NCBI GenBank assembly: GCA_011524395.1
Contig: WTKN01000132.1
Coordinates: 1 to 36,358 of the forward strand
Source: Moorena sp. SS36440bin_2
Lineage (GTDB): Bacteria; Cyanobacteriota; Cyanobacteriia; Cyanobacteriales; Coleofasciculaceae
Length of the DNA: 36,358 nucleotides
Direction: 5' to 3'
Shown: one piece after another, positions 18,630 through 27,143 of the stretch
Numbering within the stretch: the stretch's first letter is position 1
Layout of the letters: every line of letters begins with the position of its first letter
Program-made: the position numbers and the translations under genes
The notes under the pieces: model-generated
Database searches by the model: none
Told to the model about the DNA's origin: nothing
The model's input: the letters and a program-made list of their open reading frames with translations, nothing else

Positions 18630-18986
18630 ATGGAATTTCCTATGTCTACAGAAGATGCTCCCATCAATAGTGCTGTCTTAGTCACCATCATTGGTGAATC
18701 AGTAATTAGAGAAAGCCTTGTGAAGCTCATCAAAAGCCACGGGGCTACTGGTTATACTGTTAGTGATGTAAGGGGAGAGGGGGGTCACGGCAGACGCCTA
18801 GGAGATATTCCTGGCTACAACACCAATGTTGAAATTAAGACGATCGTATCCCGGGAAGTGTCTGATGCAATTCTGCGTGCTATAGCCGAATACCGGAATC
18901 GTCACGCCTTAATTGCCTACCGACAGGATGTAGAAACCTTAAGCAATTACAGCAGCGATCAAGTGATCACAAGTGATTACCAGTAA
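18630..18986 (+). CDS. PII-like signalling protein (SbtB-related)
   Basis: A 118-residue protein; starting at the second Met (18642) gives 114. After a short variable start, the ferredoxin-like fold of the PII superfamily is visible: LVTIIGESVIRESLVKLIKS, then GATGYTVSDVRGEGGHG (the T-loop entry, also typical of SbtB), then a second beta-alpha-beta with VEIKTIVSREVSDAILRAI and a final strand LIAYRQDVETL. Classical GlnB motifs such as the uridylylated Tyr-51 region are absent, and it lacks the C-terminal Cys pair of SbtB. PII-like proteins sense adenine nucleotides and regulate transporters; no transporter gene (for example sbtA) is adjacent. It is convergent, with a 1-base gap, to the J-domain gene. 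Confidence 0.75.
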   Translation: MEFPMSTEDAPINSAVLVTIIGESVIRESLVKLIKSHGATGYTVSDVRGEGGHGRRLGDIPGYNTNVEIKTIVSREVSDAILRAIAEYRNRHALIAYRQDVETLSNYSSDQVITSDYQ

Positions 18987-18987
18987 G

Positions 18988-19398
18988 TTAATCTAACCAA
19001 TCATCAATTTTCTGGCTGCGATAGACACGCCTAGACTTTGGATTTTCCTGACTCTGACTCCCAGTTTTACTTTCACTAGCTTCGGTGGTTACAGGATTAA
19101 CTTCCCGTTTATATAAATCTGACTTACGATATTGATTATTTAATGGTGATTGCTTATAGGCTTTAGGCTTGGGGTGTCTATTTTTCCAACCGAGAGTTCT
19201 TTGTAAAGAGCGCAATTGGGCATGAGCTTCATTGATTTGTTGCAGCTTGCAGTGAGCTTTCTGTTGTAGCCGGGGATGACCAGGAAAACGGTCAGGATGC
19301 CATACCCAGGTCAAATCGAGGTAGCCCTGGTGAATCTCCTCCTGTGACGCTCCAGGCTCCAGCTCCAGGATTCTATAGTATTTCTCTACCTCTAACAT
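18988..19398 (-). CDS. J-domain (DnaJ-like) protein
   Basis: A 136-residue protein. Residues 1-65 are a J domain: YYRILELEPGASQEEIHQGY, the HPD tripeptide at 34-36 (WVWHPDRFPG) and the closing helix INEAHAQLRSL. HPD stimulates the ATPase of Hsp70/DnaK. No zinc-finger or C-terminal substrate-binding domains follow; the rest is a basic, low-complexity tail rich in K, S and Q. It is therefore a class III J-protein that probably directs DnaK to a specific partner. Its stop is one base from that of the PII-like gene. Confidence 0.85.
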   Translation of the reverse strand: MLEVEKYYRILELEPGASQEEIHQGYLDLTWVWHPDRFPGHPRLQQKAHCKLQQINEAHAQLRSLQRTLGWKNRHPKPKAYKQSPLNNQYRKSDLYKREVNPVTTEASESKTGSQSQENPKSRRVYRSQKIDDWLD

Positions 19399-20012
19399 TT
19401 ACAATATCCTCTTCCGACAGTGACAGGAAAATCAATTAGTAGACACAAAGAAGCCCAAACAAACTTGTTGGGGCAAATGTCAGCGAACAGCGATTAGCGC
19501 TACTTGAGGTGCGTGCGCGTTCAGCTACCAGCTATCAGCTAATAGCTGACACTTTTATAGCTACTTACTTAGTTCAGCGATATTGGCATCTTATTTTGAA
19601 ATACCTACTCGATCTAAGAGTAATATAATAAGTATTTTTGCTTATTATATTTGTTATCTTATCTGAGTAAGGCTTCTAACATTTAGATGCTTTTGTTCTG
19701 CTACTTAGTCAAATAAACAATAAATTTAAGTCTGAATTAATTGCCAGTCAATTGCAGGAAAAAAACACATCAATTTAAGAAATATATAGTTTCTAGTCTT
19801 TAGTTAACTTAAGTTAATAGTTTGACAGCAAACCGCGACAGCATTGATTAGCCCTGATTAGATGACAAAGGGAAAAGGCTTAAACATAAAATAAATATTA
19901 AAAAAATCTAAAAAAAGTCTAAAATTTAGTCAAAAATGCCTAGGCATTATGAGATAATAATAAGATTGTCAAGGCAATCGGATTAACAATTCCTCAGTTA
20001 TTATTTGTGAGA
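19399..20012. other. Long AT-rich upstream region of the aminotransferase gene
   Basis: 614 bases with no convincing ORF. It holds the heptad array at 19521-19548 and a 14-base perfect palindrome aatgcctaggcatt at 19935-19948, 64 bases before the aminotransferase start and a possible operator. The rest is A- and T-rich with no further structure that I can support. Confidence 0.5.
19521..19548. repeat. Heptanucleotide array (tcagcta)4
   Basis: Four 7-base units: tcagcta, ccagcta, tcagcta and atagctg. The unit is nearly the reverse complement of the gctgata unit at 36192. Confidence 0.7.
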
Positions 20013-21188
20013 ATGAAGCTGGCATCAAGAGTTGGTCAAGTTACCCCTTCCTTAACTTTAGCCATTGCTGCTAAAGCCAAAGCCATGAAGGCAGATGGGA
20101 TTGATGTTTGTAGTTTTAGCGCCGGAGAACCGGATTTTGACACTCCTGCTCATATTAAAGCAGCCAGTAAGCAAGCCCTGGATGAAGGAAAGACTAAGTA
20201 TGGTCCAGCCGCTGGGGAACCGAAGCTAAGAGCTGCGATCGCAAATAAACTGCGCCATGAGAATAACCTGGATTACGATACACAGAACGTTATTGTCACC
20301 AACGGCGGTAAGCAATCCCTATTTAACTTGATGCTGGCTCTGATTGAAGTGGGAGATGAGGTGATTATTCCTGCTCCCTACTGGCTTTCCTATCCAGAAA
20401 TGGTGAAGCTGGCTGGGGGCAAACCTGTGATTGTTCCTACAGATGCAACTCTTGGGTACAAAATTACACCGGCTCAGCTCCGTTCATCCATTACACCCGA
20501 AACTAAATTATTTATTCTCAACTCTCCGTCTAATCCCACCGGTATGGTTTATACTCCCGCTGAGCTAAAAGCCTTGGCTGAGGTGCTGGTAGAGCAAGAT
20601 ATTCTGGTGGTTTCTGACGAAATTTATGAGAAAATTCGCTACGATGGGGCTCAACACCTTAGTATTGGAGCCGTAGGCTCAGAAATATTCCAGCGCACTA
20701 TCATTAGTAATGGGTTTGCTAAAGCTTTTGCCATGACCGGCTGGCGTATCGGTTATATAGCCGGTCCAGTAGAGCTAATTAAAGCAATGACTACTATTCA
20801 AAGTCACAGCACCTCCAATGTGTGTACCTTTGCTCAGTATGGTGCGATCGCAGCTTTGGAAGGTTCCCTTGACTGTGTAGAAAAAATGCGCCAAGCCTTT
20901 GTCCAACGGCGACAGGTCATGTTAGAGCGCCTCACGGCCATGCCTGGACTGACTTGTCTGAAGCCAGATGCTGCTTTCTACTTATTCCCTAACATTAGTC
21001 AAACTGGTTTAAGCTCTTTGGAATTTTGCGATCGCTTACTCAGTTCCCAGCAAGTTGCTGCAATTCCTGGTATTGCCTTTGGTGCTGATGATTGTATCCG
21101 TCTGTCCTATGCTACGGATATGGCTTCTATTGAGAAGGGGATGGATCGATTGGAAAAATTTTTGCATCAAGTCAATGGCCACGGATAA
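20013..21188 (+). CDS. Aspartate / prephenate aminotransferase (class I, subgroup Ib)
   Basis: A 391-residue PLP enzyme from ATG 20013; a GTG two codons earlier is also in frame. It transfers amino groups between aspartate and 2-oxoglutarate; several bacterial Ib enzymes also transaminate prephenate to arogenate. The fold-type I features are present: [49 protein letters not shown], the PLP lysine K237 in [14 protein letters not shown], and the C-terminal R in CIRLSYA. Its product would feed aspartate-family amino acids or the aromatic pathway (compare aroB at 32107). It is monocistronic, with an unusually long AT-rich leader. Confidence 0.92.
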   Translation: MKLASRVGQVTPSLTLAIAAKAKAMKADGIDVCSFSAGEPDFDTPAHIKAASKQALDEGKTKYGPAAGEPKLRAAIANKLRHENNLDYDTQNVIVTNGGKQSLFNLMLALIEVGDEVIIPAPYWLSYPEMVKLAGGKPVIVPTDATLGYKITPAQLRSSITPETKLFILNSPSNPTGMVYTPAELKALAEVLVEQDILVVSDEIYEKIRYDGAQHLSIGAVGSEIFQRTIISNGFAKAFAMTGWRIGYIAGPVELIKAMTTIQSHSTSNVCTFAQYGAIAALEGSLDCVEKMRQAFVQRRQVMLERLTAMPGLTCLKPDAAFYLFPNISQTGLSSLEFCDRLLSSQQVAAIPGIAFGADDCIRLSYATDMASIEKGMDRLEKFLHQVNGHG

Positions 21189-21213
21189 AATCCCGAGGCT
21201 TTCCATAGTTTTG

Positions 21214-21233
21214 TGATCACAGTTGTGTGATCA
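21214..21233 (+). terminator. Stem-loop after the aminotransferase gene
   Basis: tgatcaca-gttg-tgtgatca, an 8-base perfect stem, begins 26 bases after the stop. The following attgttg has only a weak T content. Confidence 0.5.
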
Positions 21234-21296
21234 ATTGTTGTCATCCTCGACAAACCTTGATATTTCTATTCTGCTGTGGATCTAGCAACTCAGGTT

Positions 21297-21749
21297 TCAA
21301 CCACGAGCAGAAGAACTACCACCAATAAAGTGAACGTCACTGAAGGTTTCAATCCACAGACGAGCGCCACAAGCCAGTGGATTGTCTGGCTGATATACAA
21401 TCCGACACGGACCGAGGATTTCTACCTGGTTGCCGTATACATTGTTGCCACTTCGTTTTACTGAAATCACTGGCTTGCGCTGTTGAGGACTTTTGTGGAT
21501 ATTCGAGCCAATGTGATTACGGTTGACATTAATCTTGGCTAGAGCCGGAGTACGACTCGTACGCCATTTTCCTTTTGGTCCTCTAGTACCTTTAATGATT
21601 TGGGGCAAATTGTTGAACAGGGGAATAATCCAGAATTTCCCACTTTTATAGGCACCCCGGACCCGACCCTTCTCAAGGAGTTGGCGCAATCGCCGAGAAG
21701 AAATACCTAAAAGAGATGCCGCTTCAGTAGTACATACACACTTGTTCAT
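21297..21749 (-). CDS. HTH (MerR/excisionase-like) DNA-binding protein
   Basis: A 150-residue protein. Residues about 5-40 form an excisionase-type winged helix (CTTEAASLLGISSRRLRQLL, then GRVRGAYKSGKFWIIP). The rest is basic (KGTRGPKGKWRTSRTP) with a more structured C-terminal half (ILGPCRIVYQPDNPLACGARLWIET). The N-terminal half matches family-17 HTH domains; the C-terminal half is not one I recognise outside cyanobacteria. No integrase or phage gene is adjacent, so it is more likely a small regulator than a true excisionase. It is convergent with the aminotransferase gene. Confidence 0.75.
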   Translation of the reverse strand: MNKCVCTTEAASLLGISSRRLRQLLEKGRVRGAYKSGKFWIIPLFNNLPQIIKGTRGPKGKWRTSRTPALAKINVNRNHIGSNIHKSPQQRKPVISVKRSGNNVYGNQVEILGPCRIVYQPDNPLACGARLWIETFSDVHFIGGSSSARG

Positions 21750-21800
21750 AGCTGTTTAGATAAACTATACCGATAACACTATTATAAATAAAAAGTAACC

Positions 21801-21926
21801 TTAGTGTCAAACTTCTAGTAAACTCAGCTATTAAATAGGGTTAATTATTAAGGAACTTTAACGGTAGAGTATTTCCTAAGTCCCTCAGAAAGCGTGATCT
21901 TAGTGGCAAATTTCAAGTAAACCCAG
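21801..21926. repeat. Imperfect 27-base direct repeat
   Basis: 21801-21827 and 21900-21926 match at 23 of 27 positions (both start ttagtg and share agtaaac near the end), 99 bases apart, in the region upstream of the HTH gene. Confidence 0.6.
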
Positions 21927-21927
21927 A

Positions 21928-21960
21928 AGCCCAATACTGACCCGTGGTCAGTATTGGGCT
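21928..21960 (-). terminator. Strong 15-bp stem-loop after the NfeD-like gene
   Basis: agcccaatactgacc pairs perfectly with 21946-21960 around a 3-base loop, 53 bases downstream of the minus-strand NfeD-like stop. It is the most stable hairpin in the window by inspection. There is no long T-run, but position supports transcription termination. Confidence 0.6.
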
Positions 21961-22013
21961 ATGGAAGTTAATTAGTTAATTAGTTTGGTAGACTGTGAAA
22001 ATACTGTAAACAC

Positions 22014-22334
22014 TCAAGCTAATCGTTGAGTCCAACTCAACAAGCGTGAGACAATCCCTGTGGCTAGGTTATGGCTCGACTCTTGGGAATCGTCGGGAAA
22101 AATATAACCCACTGGTACCACAATCAGGGTAATGCCCCGGCGACCAACAACTGTAACTGGGTCTTCAGGTTCAAGGGTGACTTGAAAATCGGAGCATACT
22201 TCTGCTGGCCAGTAAGTTGCTTTATACTTGACTCGTCCTGGCTTATGAGGAGTAATTGTCTTTTCTACCTTGCCACTGCCAGGCTCTGAAAATAGGTTCA
22301 TCTCTTCCATGGTAGGGTTTTTAGTTGATTCCAT
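22014..22334 (-). CDS. NfeD-like protein (soluble C-terminal domain only)
   Basis: A 106-residue protein. The middle (about 33-76) is the OB-fold domain of NfeD proteins: GRVKYKATYWPAEV, then EDPVTVVGRRGITLIVVP. In full-length NfeD this domain follows membrane helices and partners a stomatin or SPFH protein; here no membrane segment is present, so this is a stand-alone cytosolic form. A second Met at residue 9 is another possible start. No stomatin gene is adjacent. It lies upstream of the HTH gene on the same strand, but the strong hairpin between them suggests separate transcripts. Confidence 0.75.
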   Translation of the reverse strand: MESTKNPTMEEMNLFSEPGSGKVEKTITPHKPGRVKYKATYWPAEVCSDFQVTLEPEDPVTVVGRRGITLIVVPVGYIFPDDSQESSHNLATGIVSRLLSWTQRLA

Positions 22335-22753
22335 TTGCTGCCTGCTCCCTGAGCTTTACCTTACCTTTAAACTCTACTTTCCTTTTTTAAAGCTTGGTGA
22401 GGTACCCCATGCCACTATTTAAACCTGTACACAATTCCTTGGTAGTTAAGGTCTGAGTAAGATTCGGGTTTAATCCTAACTCTGTCTACTATTGAACCCT
22501 GCTATGCCTAAGGTGATAGGTGGTTCTTTCCATAGACAGTTGCTTAACTGGCAACTTTTCCACCTAAAGAATTAGGGCAAAAAGCTTCCAAGTATACAAA
22601 GTATCGATGAAGATGGAAAATTGACAAGTGATGCAGCGTTACTCCCTGGGAGTGCGCTTACAGTCGTCGAATTAAATTCGCCACGGGTCGCACCGCTTCC
22701 GACTCCCATTAACCCAAGACTAAAGTACCTCACCCCATTGAGAACTGCTATCA
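22335..22753. other. Intergenic region, divergent promoters with small palindromes
   Basis: 419 bases between the NfeD-like and sugar-porter genes. Two perfect 13-base palindromes lie close together: actccc-t-gggagt (22641-22653) and cgaatt-a-aattcg (22668-22680), possibly one small mobile repeat. A 60-codon minus-strand frame here (22572-22754) looks non-coding. Confidence 0.5.
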
Positions 22754-24148
22754 ATGATAAATGATAAACAAGAATACCATATATCTTTTGTAATTCTGAT
22801 TTCTGCAGTGGCTGCCATTGGTGGTTTTTTATTCGGTTTCGATAGTGCAGTTATCAATGGCACGATTACAGCACTGCAAAAAGCCTTTAACTCCACTAGC
22901 GTCGGGACGGGATTTTCAGTATCTTCGATGCTGCTAGGTTCTGCAGTTGGGGCGTTTTACGCTGGACAGATGGCGGATTGGTATGGCCGCAAAAAGGTGA
23001 TGCTGATCACTGCTGCTTTATTTACGATCAGTGCCATTGGCTCTGGTATAGCAATCGGTATCTGGGATTTTGTAGTCTATCGACTCGTGGGTGGTATTGC
23101 TGTGGGTGCCGCTAGTGTAATTAGTCCAGCTTACATCGCAGAGGTTTCTCCAGCTCACCTACGGGGAAGGTTAGGTTCTCTGCAGCAATTGGCCATTGTT
23201 ATTGGTATTTTTATTGCTTTTGTCAGCAACTACTTGATTAGTATGGTTACCGGTTCAGCAGAAGCACCACTTTGGTTTTCTATACCGGCTTGGCGCTGGA
23301 TGTTCTGGATGGAGCTTATTCCAGCAACTGTTTATTGGGTGGGGGCTTGGTTAATTCCTGAATCTCCCCGCTTTTTGGTCTCTATTGGCCGCTTGACAAA
23401 AGCTGCTGCTGTTTTCGCCAAGATTGAGAGTGGTGATGTCCAAGCCAAGGTCTTGGAAATTCAGCAAACAGTTCTCAAGGAGCGCAAGCCTAAACTCTCT
23501 GATCTCATTGGTAAAAATGGTATGCTGCTTCCCATTGTCTGGCTAGGCATGGGGCTATCTATATTTCAACAGTTTGTGGGAATTAATGTAGTATTCTACT
23601 ATGGTAATGTGTTATGGCAAGAGGTAGGGTTCTCAGAAGGGGATTCCCTGCTAATTAATGTTATTACTGGCGCTATTAATCTTCTTACTACCCTTTTAGC
23701 GATCGCATACATCGACAAATTTGGACGTAAACCCCTTCTGCTGATCGGGTCTATTGGGATGACTTTGACCTTGGGCATAATGGCATTTATTTTCACTTTC
23801 GCCCAGTTGGATAGTGCTGGTGAATTGATTCTGACTCACTCTCAAGGGATTGTTGCCCTCTTTGCCGCTAACCTCTATGTGTTCTGCTTCGGCTTTTCCT
23901 GGGGACCAGTGGTCTGGGTAATGCTAGGGGAAATGTTCAATAACCAGATTCGAGGCTCTGCACTGTCTGTTGGTGCTTCAACTCAATGGCTGGCCAATTT
24001 TTTCATTACCATCACTTTCCCCATTCTCCTGACTAGATTTGGTTTAGGTACTGCTTATGGTCTTTATACCATTGCTGCTGCTATCTCCTTTTTCCTAGTT
24101 GTTTTTGCAGTTCGGGAAACCAAAGGTAAAGAACTTGAAGCAATGTGA
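22754..24148 (+). CDS. MFS sugar porter (GlcP/GalP/XylE-type)
   Basis: A 464-residue, 12-helix inner-membrane sugar:H+ symporter. Family signatures: GFDSAVINGT in helix 1, RLVGGIAVGAASVISPAY in helix 4, RGRLGSLQQ, PESPRFL before the central loop, QQFVGINVVFYYG in helix 7, and DKFGRKPLLLIGS. The Q-Q-x-x-G-I-N motif is the hexose-binding site. Substrate is probably glucose, fructose or xylose; sequence alone does not settle it. Length is normal and both ends are complete. It is a single gene, convergent with the M48 protease and separated by a 17-base stem-loop. Confidence 0.92.
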   Translation: MINDKQEYHISFVILISAVAAIGGFLFGFDSAVINGTITALQKAFNSTSVGTGFSVSSMLLGSAVGAFYAGQMADWYGRKKVMLITAALFTISAIGSGIAIGIWDFVVYRLVGGIAVGAASVISPAYIAEVSPAHLRGRLGSLQQLAIVIGIFIAFVSNYLISMVTGSAEAPLWFSIPAWRWMFWMELIPATVYWVGAWLIPESPRFLVSIGRLTKAAAVFAKIESGDVQAKVLEIQQTVLKERKPKLSDLIGKNGMLLPIVWLGMGLSIFQQFVGINVVFYYGNVLWQEVGFSEGDSLLINVITGAINLLTTLLAIAYIDKFGRKPLLLIGSIGMTLTLGIMAFIFTFAQLDSAGELILTHSQGIVALFAANLYVFCFGFSWGPVVWVMLGEMFNNQIRGSALSVGASTQWLANFFITITFPILLTRFGLGTAYGLYTIAAAISFFLVVFAVRETKGKELEAM

Positions 24149-24150
24149 TG

Positions 24151-24201
24151 GTAAGTATTCAGCTAATATGCTACCTTGAGGCGGATTAGCTGAATGCTTA
24201 C
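24151..24201. terminator. 17-bp convergent stem-loop
   Basis: 24151-24167 pairs with 24185-24201 over 17 bases (one G-U wobble, loop 17), starting 2 bases after the sugar-porter stop and ending 4 bases before the M48 gene stop. It is placed to terminate both transcripts. Confidence 0.65.
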
Positions 24202-24205
24202 GATA

Positions 24206-26254
24206 TTACTCCTGCTGTTGTTGCTCCTGCTTATCTTCTTCTTTTATATCCTGTGTTTGCTCCTGCTCATTTTCTGGTTTTAGCTCCTGTTCTTTCTCCT
24301 GTGTTTGCTCCTGCTCATCTTCTTGTTTTCCGTCCTGTTTTACTTCCTGTTTTCCTTCCTCTTCTTCCTTCTGTTTTTCCTCATATTCTTTCAGGAGTTC
24401 AGCAACTCGCTTCTGAATCTCTAGGTGCTTTTCTACACCTTCATAGGTATAACGGTTGTAACCATTATTGTCGATTATAGCTTCTAAATTATTAATCCGT
24501 TCTTTAGTTTCTGGGTGGGTTGAAAGCCAAGGAAATAATGGTTTTGGTCCACCTTGATCATGCAGTGTAATCATCAAATTGCGCAATCCATCTGCTGCAT
24601 AGCCACTAGCCGCAAGAATTTTAGTTCCTAAATCATCAGCCTGACGTTCCATATTCCGGCTATAGTTAAGTACAATTAAATTAGCAGCAGTGCCACCATA
24701 GGGGATAAATTGGGCAATGTTAGCAGTCAAGTTACCTTGAGTGACTAACTGGAAACCGTGGGATAACACAGCATGGGATAGTTCATGAGCCAGTAAACCA
24801 GCTAATTCTGCTTCGGACTTGGTTTTTAGGATAGCCCCAGCGTTGATAAATATTTTACCTCCTGGTAGAGCAAAAGCATTGAGTTGGTCATCCATAACTA
24901 CATAAAACTCGTAGTTAAACTCATCGCGACCTGTTACCTTGGTAAGTTCATTTCCCATTTCCCGCACATACTCCAGCACTTCTTCGTCTTCTAGCATCGG
25001 TAATTGCTTTTGTGCTTGCTTAGCAATTCTTTTCCCAATGCCTGATTCTCCCTGAAGCATTAATACAGTTGACTCTATTGCCGACAGGGGACCAAAGAGA
25101 TTACCAGTAAAAACATAACCTAATGTTCCAGTGATCACATTCATTATTGTATTACCGGTAATTTCATTCCGGAGATGGGAAATGTGGCGGTCTAGATGCT
25201 GATCAGCGAGCTGAAGAAACTCTTCCGATTGAGGATGCTCAGTATTAAACAGGGCAAATTCACGAGCTACCAGAGATGCTTCAAACCAATTTTCTGAGTC
25301 TGCTAGCATTGCCATAGTTACCTTGATTAATTCCGGCTCATTGGGATATAGATTTTTAGCTTGCGTTAAAACTACTAAGGCTTCATCAAGCCGCTCATAA
25401 TCTTTTAGAGCTTGAGCGTAGCGTATATGACCGGGAATAAAGTCTGGTTGCTGCTCTACTAAAAACTTGAGGGGAATCAGAATTTTACTTTCTAAATTCT
25501 TTTCTAACCCTGACTCATAGTTACGCCAGTAAACTCCACCAGCGGGAGAGAGTTGAGTGGTTTCGTAAATTGGCTCCGGTAGTTTTTGAACTGGTTCTAG
25601 ATTATCAAAAGGATTCTTTGCTTCACGATATAGTTGTTCAGCACCAATTATATCTCCACTTAGATAAAGTCTATCGGCTTCAATAAGTTTTTGCAGTTTT
25701 GCCAGTTCTTCTGGGCTGAGTTCTTCAGCTTCTGCTTCCAGGTCTTTTTCTTCAGCGTCAACAGCCGTTGTGGTTTCTTCTTTCTCTACCTCTGTATCCG
25801 CAGTTTCTGTATCTGGAGTTTCTGTATCCGTAGTTTCTGTATCTTTGGTATCTGAGTCTATTGTAGGTACAGTTGTCCTAGAAGTTTCTGTTTCTGGAAG
25901 ATCCTTATCTACTAAGGTATCTTGCTGCTTAGTGTCTTCAGTGGAATTATCCGGTAATGGCACTTCTATATCTATAGGATTTCTAGGTATAGGTATACCA
26001 GTATCCGAAGTTTCGGTAGGGGCATCGGTAGTCGGTGATTCAGTCTCAGATATATCCCCTAACCTAGGAACTTCAGTATACTCTGACATGTCAGAAACCT
26101 CAGTAGCCCCTAAATGTGAGACAGTTAGAGCTTTACTACTGTGTTGGGTTGGTTCCCATTCCCCGATTTTGGGAGACTCAGCTAAGGCAGTTGAGGCTTC
26201 ACCCGCCATTAGGATTCCTGACAAAATTAACAGTAAATTTCCAAAACGTTTCAT
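24206..26254 (-). CDS. Secreted M48-family zinc metalloprotease with TPR and low-complexity regions
   Basis: A 682-residue protein from ATG 26254, chosen because it opens a clean signal peptide (KRFGNLLLILSGILMAG, cleavage after ALA near 25); the longer frame to 26371 adds unrelated residues. Residues about 60-200 are rich in T, E, D and P (TDTETPDTETADTEVEK), probably a flexible linker. TPR-like helices (LDEALVVLTQAKNLYPNEPE) follow. The M48 peptidase domain carries HELSHAVLSHG (H490, E491, H494) and downstream a glutamate in ERQADDLGTK. BepA-type enzymes of this family degrade or mature envelope proteins. The C-terminus is a Q/E/K-rich tail with repeated QEQTQE-type words. Confidence 0.88.
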   Translation of the reverse strand: MKRFGNLLLILSGILMAGEASTALAESPKIGEWEPTQHSSKALTVSHLGATEVSDMSEYTEVPRLGDISETESPTTDAPTETSDTGIPIPRNPIDIEVPLPDNSTEDTKQQDTLVDKDLPETETSRTTVPTIDSDTKDTETTDTETPDTETADTEVEKEETTTAVDAEEKDLEAEAEELSPEELAKLQKLIEADRLYLSGDIIGAEQLYREAKNPFDNLEPVQKLPEPIYETTQLSPAGGVYWRNYESGLEKNLESKILIPLKFLVEQQPDFIPGHIRYAQALKDYERLDEALVVLTQAKNLYPNEPELIKVTMAMLADSENWFEASLVAREFALFNTEHPQSEEFLQLADQHLDRHISHLRNEITGNTIMNVITGTLGYVFTGNLFGPLSAIESTVLMLQGESGIGKRIAKQAQKQLPMLEDEEVLEYVREMGNELTKVTGRDEFNYEFYVVMDDQLNAFALPGGKIFINAGAILKTKSEAELAGLLAHELSHAVLSHGFQLVTQGNLTANIAQFIPYGGTAANLIVLNYSRNMERQADDLGTKILAASGYAADGLRNLMITLHDQGGPKPLFPWLSTHPETKERINNLEAIIDNNGYNRYTYEGVEKHLEIQKRVAELLKEYEEKQKEEEEGKQEVKQDGKQEDEQEQTQEKEQELKPENEQEQTQDIKEEDKQEQQQQE

Positions 26255-26310
26255 AATTAAATTGCCGGTAATGACTAGAATCGGGATATTGAGAGAACTA
26301 GAAATTAGAC

Positions 26311-26530
26311 GGGTGCATCTCAATGCATGCTGTTTGACACCGTGGTGCGTTACGTGCAGCAACATAACCAAGGGCTAGAGGCAGAAAATGAGGCCCCCCC
26401 TAACACACCCTACTGGCGTGGCACACCCTACTGGTGTTGGGTTTCATTCTTCAACCCAACCTACGCTTATTGCACCATTTTAGATGTGTCGCTCCACTAC
26501 GCCACTTTTTTACAAAGATGAGATGCACCC
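26311..26530. mobile_element. Candidate 220-bp MITE with 12-bp terminal inverted repeats
   Basis: gggtgcatctca (26311-26322) and its exact reverse complement (26519-26530) bound a 220-base segment with no gene. Inside are two copies of cacaccctactgg (26404-26416, 26422-26434) and a hairpin gttgggtt/aacccaac (26436-26460). The flanks aaattagac and aaatagagac are similar but not a clean target duplication. No transposase; probably non-autonomous. Confidence 0.55.
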
Positions 26531-26546
26531 AAATAGAGACATATTT

Positions 26547-26596
26547 AGGTACGCTCTTACCATTAAGAAGTAAATTCGCCAAGTAAGAGCGCACCT
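26547..26596. repeat. 14-bp inverted repeat next to the MITE
   Basis: 26547-26560 and 26583-26596 pair at 13 of 14 positions (cgctcttac/gtaagagcg core), loop 22. It begins 16 bases beyond the MITE end. Confidence 0.5.
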
Positions 26597-26987
26597 CTTG
26601 TTCACAAATAAATTCCCATGGGTAGATATTATAAATATACGTTATTTTACCGATTACCGATACTCATAATTGGGCTATATTTATCAAATAAAATAAATTC
26701 CAATAGGGAGTTAAATAAATCCAGTTCAACACGGTGGATTTTTACTCGGCTACAAGAAGATACTTACTGTTACTAACCTTAGACTGGTCTCCTCAATCAG
26801 ATACTATGTACTTATTGGGATAGTGTTATCTGTAGTGTTATAGACCTACGCGCAACCCTAAAGCATGTATGTTAAAATTTACTATAAGAGCTTGTGAGGT
26901 TATATCAATGTCAAACACCTTAATGGGTAGTGCGATATCGGTAGTGTTTTTAGTCCAGTAGTTATCGCTCGATAGTAATTATAGTTA

Positions 26988-27008
26988 CCAATTCCCAATT
27001 CCCAATTA
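26988..27008. repeat. Heptanucleotide repeat (ccaattc)3
   Basis: Two perfect ccaattc units and a third, ccaatta, lie about 140 bases upstream of the histidine kinase gene. Confidence 0.65.
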
Positions 27009-27143
27009 TCCTAGCTTGACAATCCCCATCCTACCAAAGCAGATATTAGTTATCTGATTTTAACTAGTCTATCAGTAATTTCTCAGATTGTTCTGTAAAA
27101 CTGATAATTAGTAATATTAATATCAATAATCCTACAAAGACTG

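Larger units (their letters stand above)
26255..27143. other. Long repeat-rich intergenic region (M48 and histidine kinase)
   Basis: 889 bases between divergent genes. It holds a MITE-like unit (26311-26530), a 14-base imperfect hairpin (26547-26596) and a heptad array (26988-27008). Frames inside the MITE look non-coding. The rest is AT-rich with no further feature seen. Confidence 0.55.

Noticed and set aside
22572-22754. 60-codon minus-strand ORF
   Set aside because: Overlaps the sugar-porter promoter and two palindromes; no recognisable protein features.
25770-26378. 202-codon plus-strand ORF rich in V and S
   Set aside because: It is the antisense shadow of the T/E/D-rich linker of the M48 protease; composition mirrors that repeat and there is no start signal.
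26327-26521. 64-codon ORF inside the MITE
   Set aside because: Entirely within the terminal-repeat element and low in coding character.
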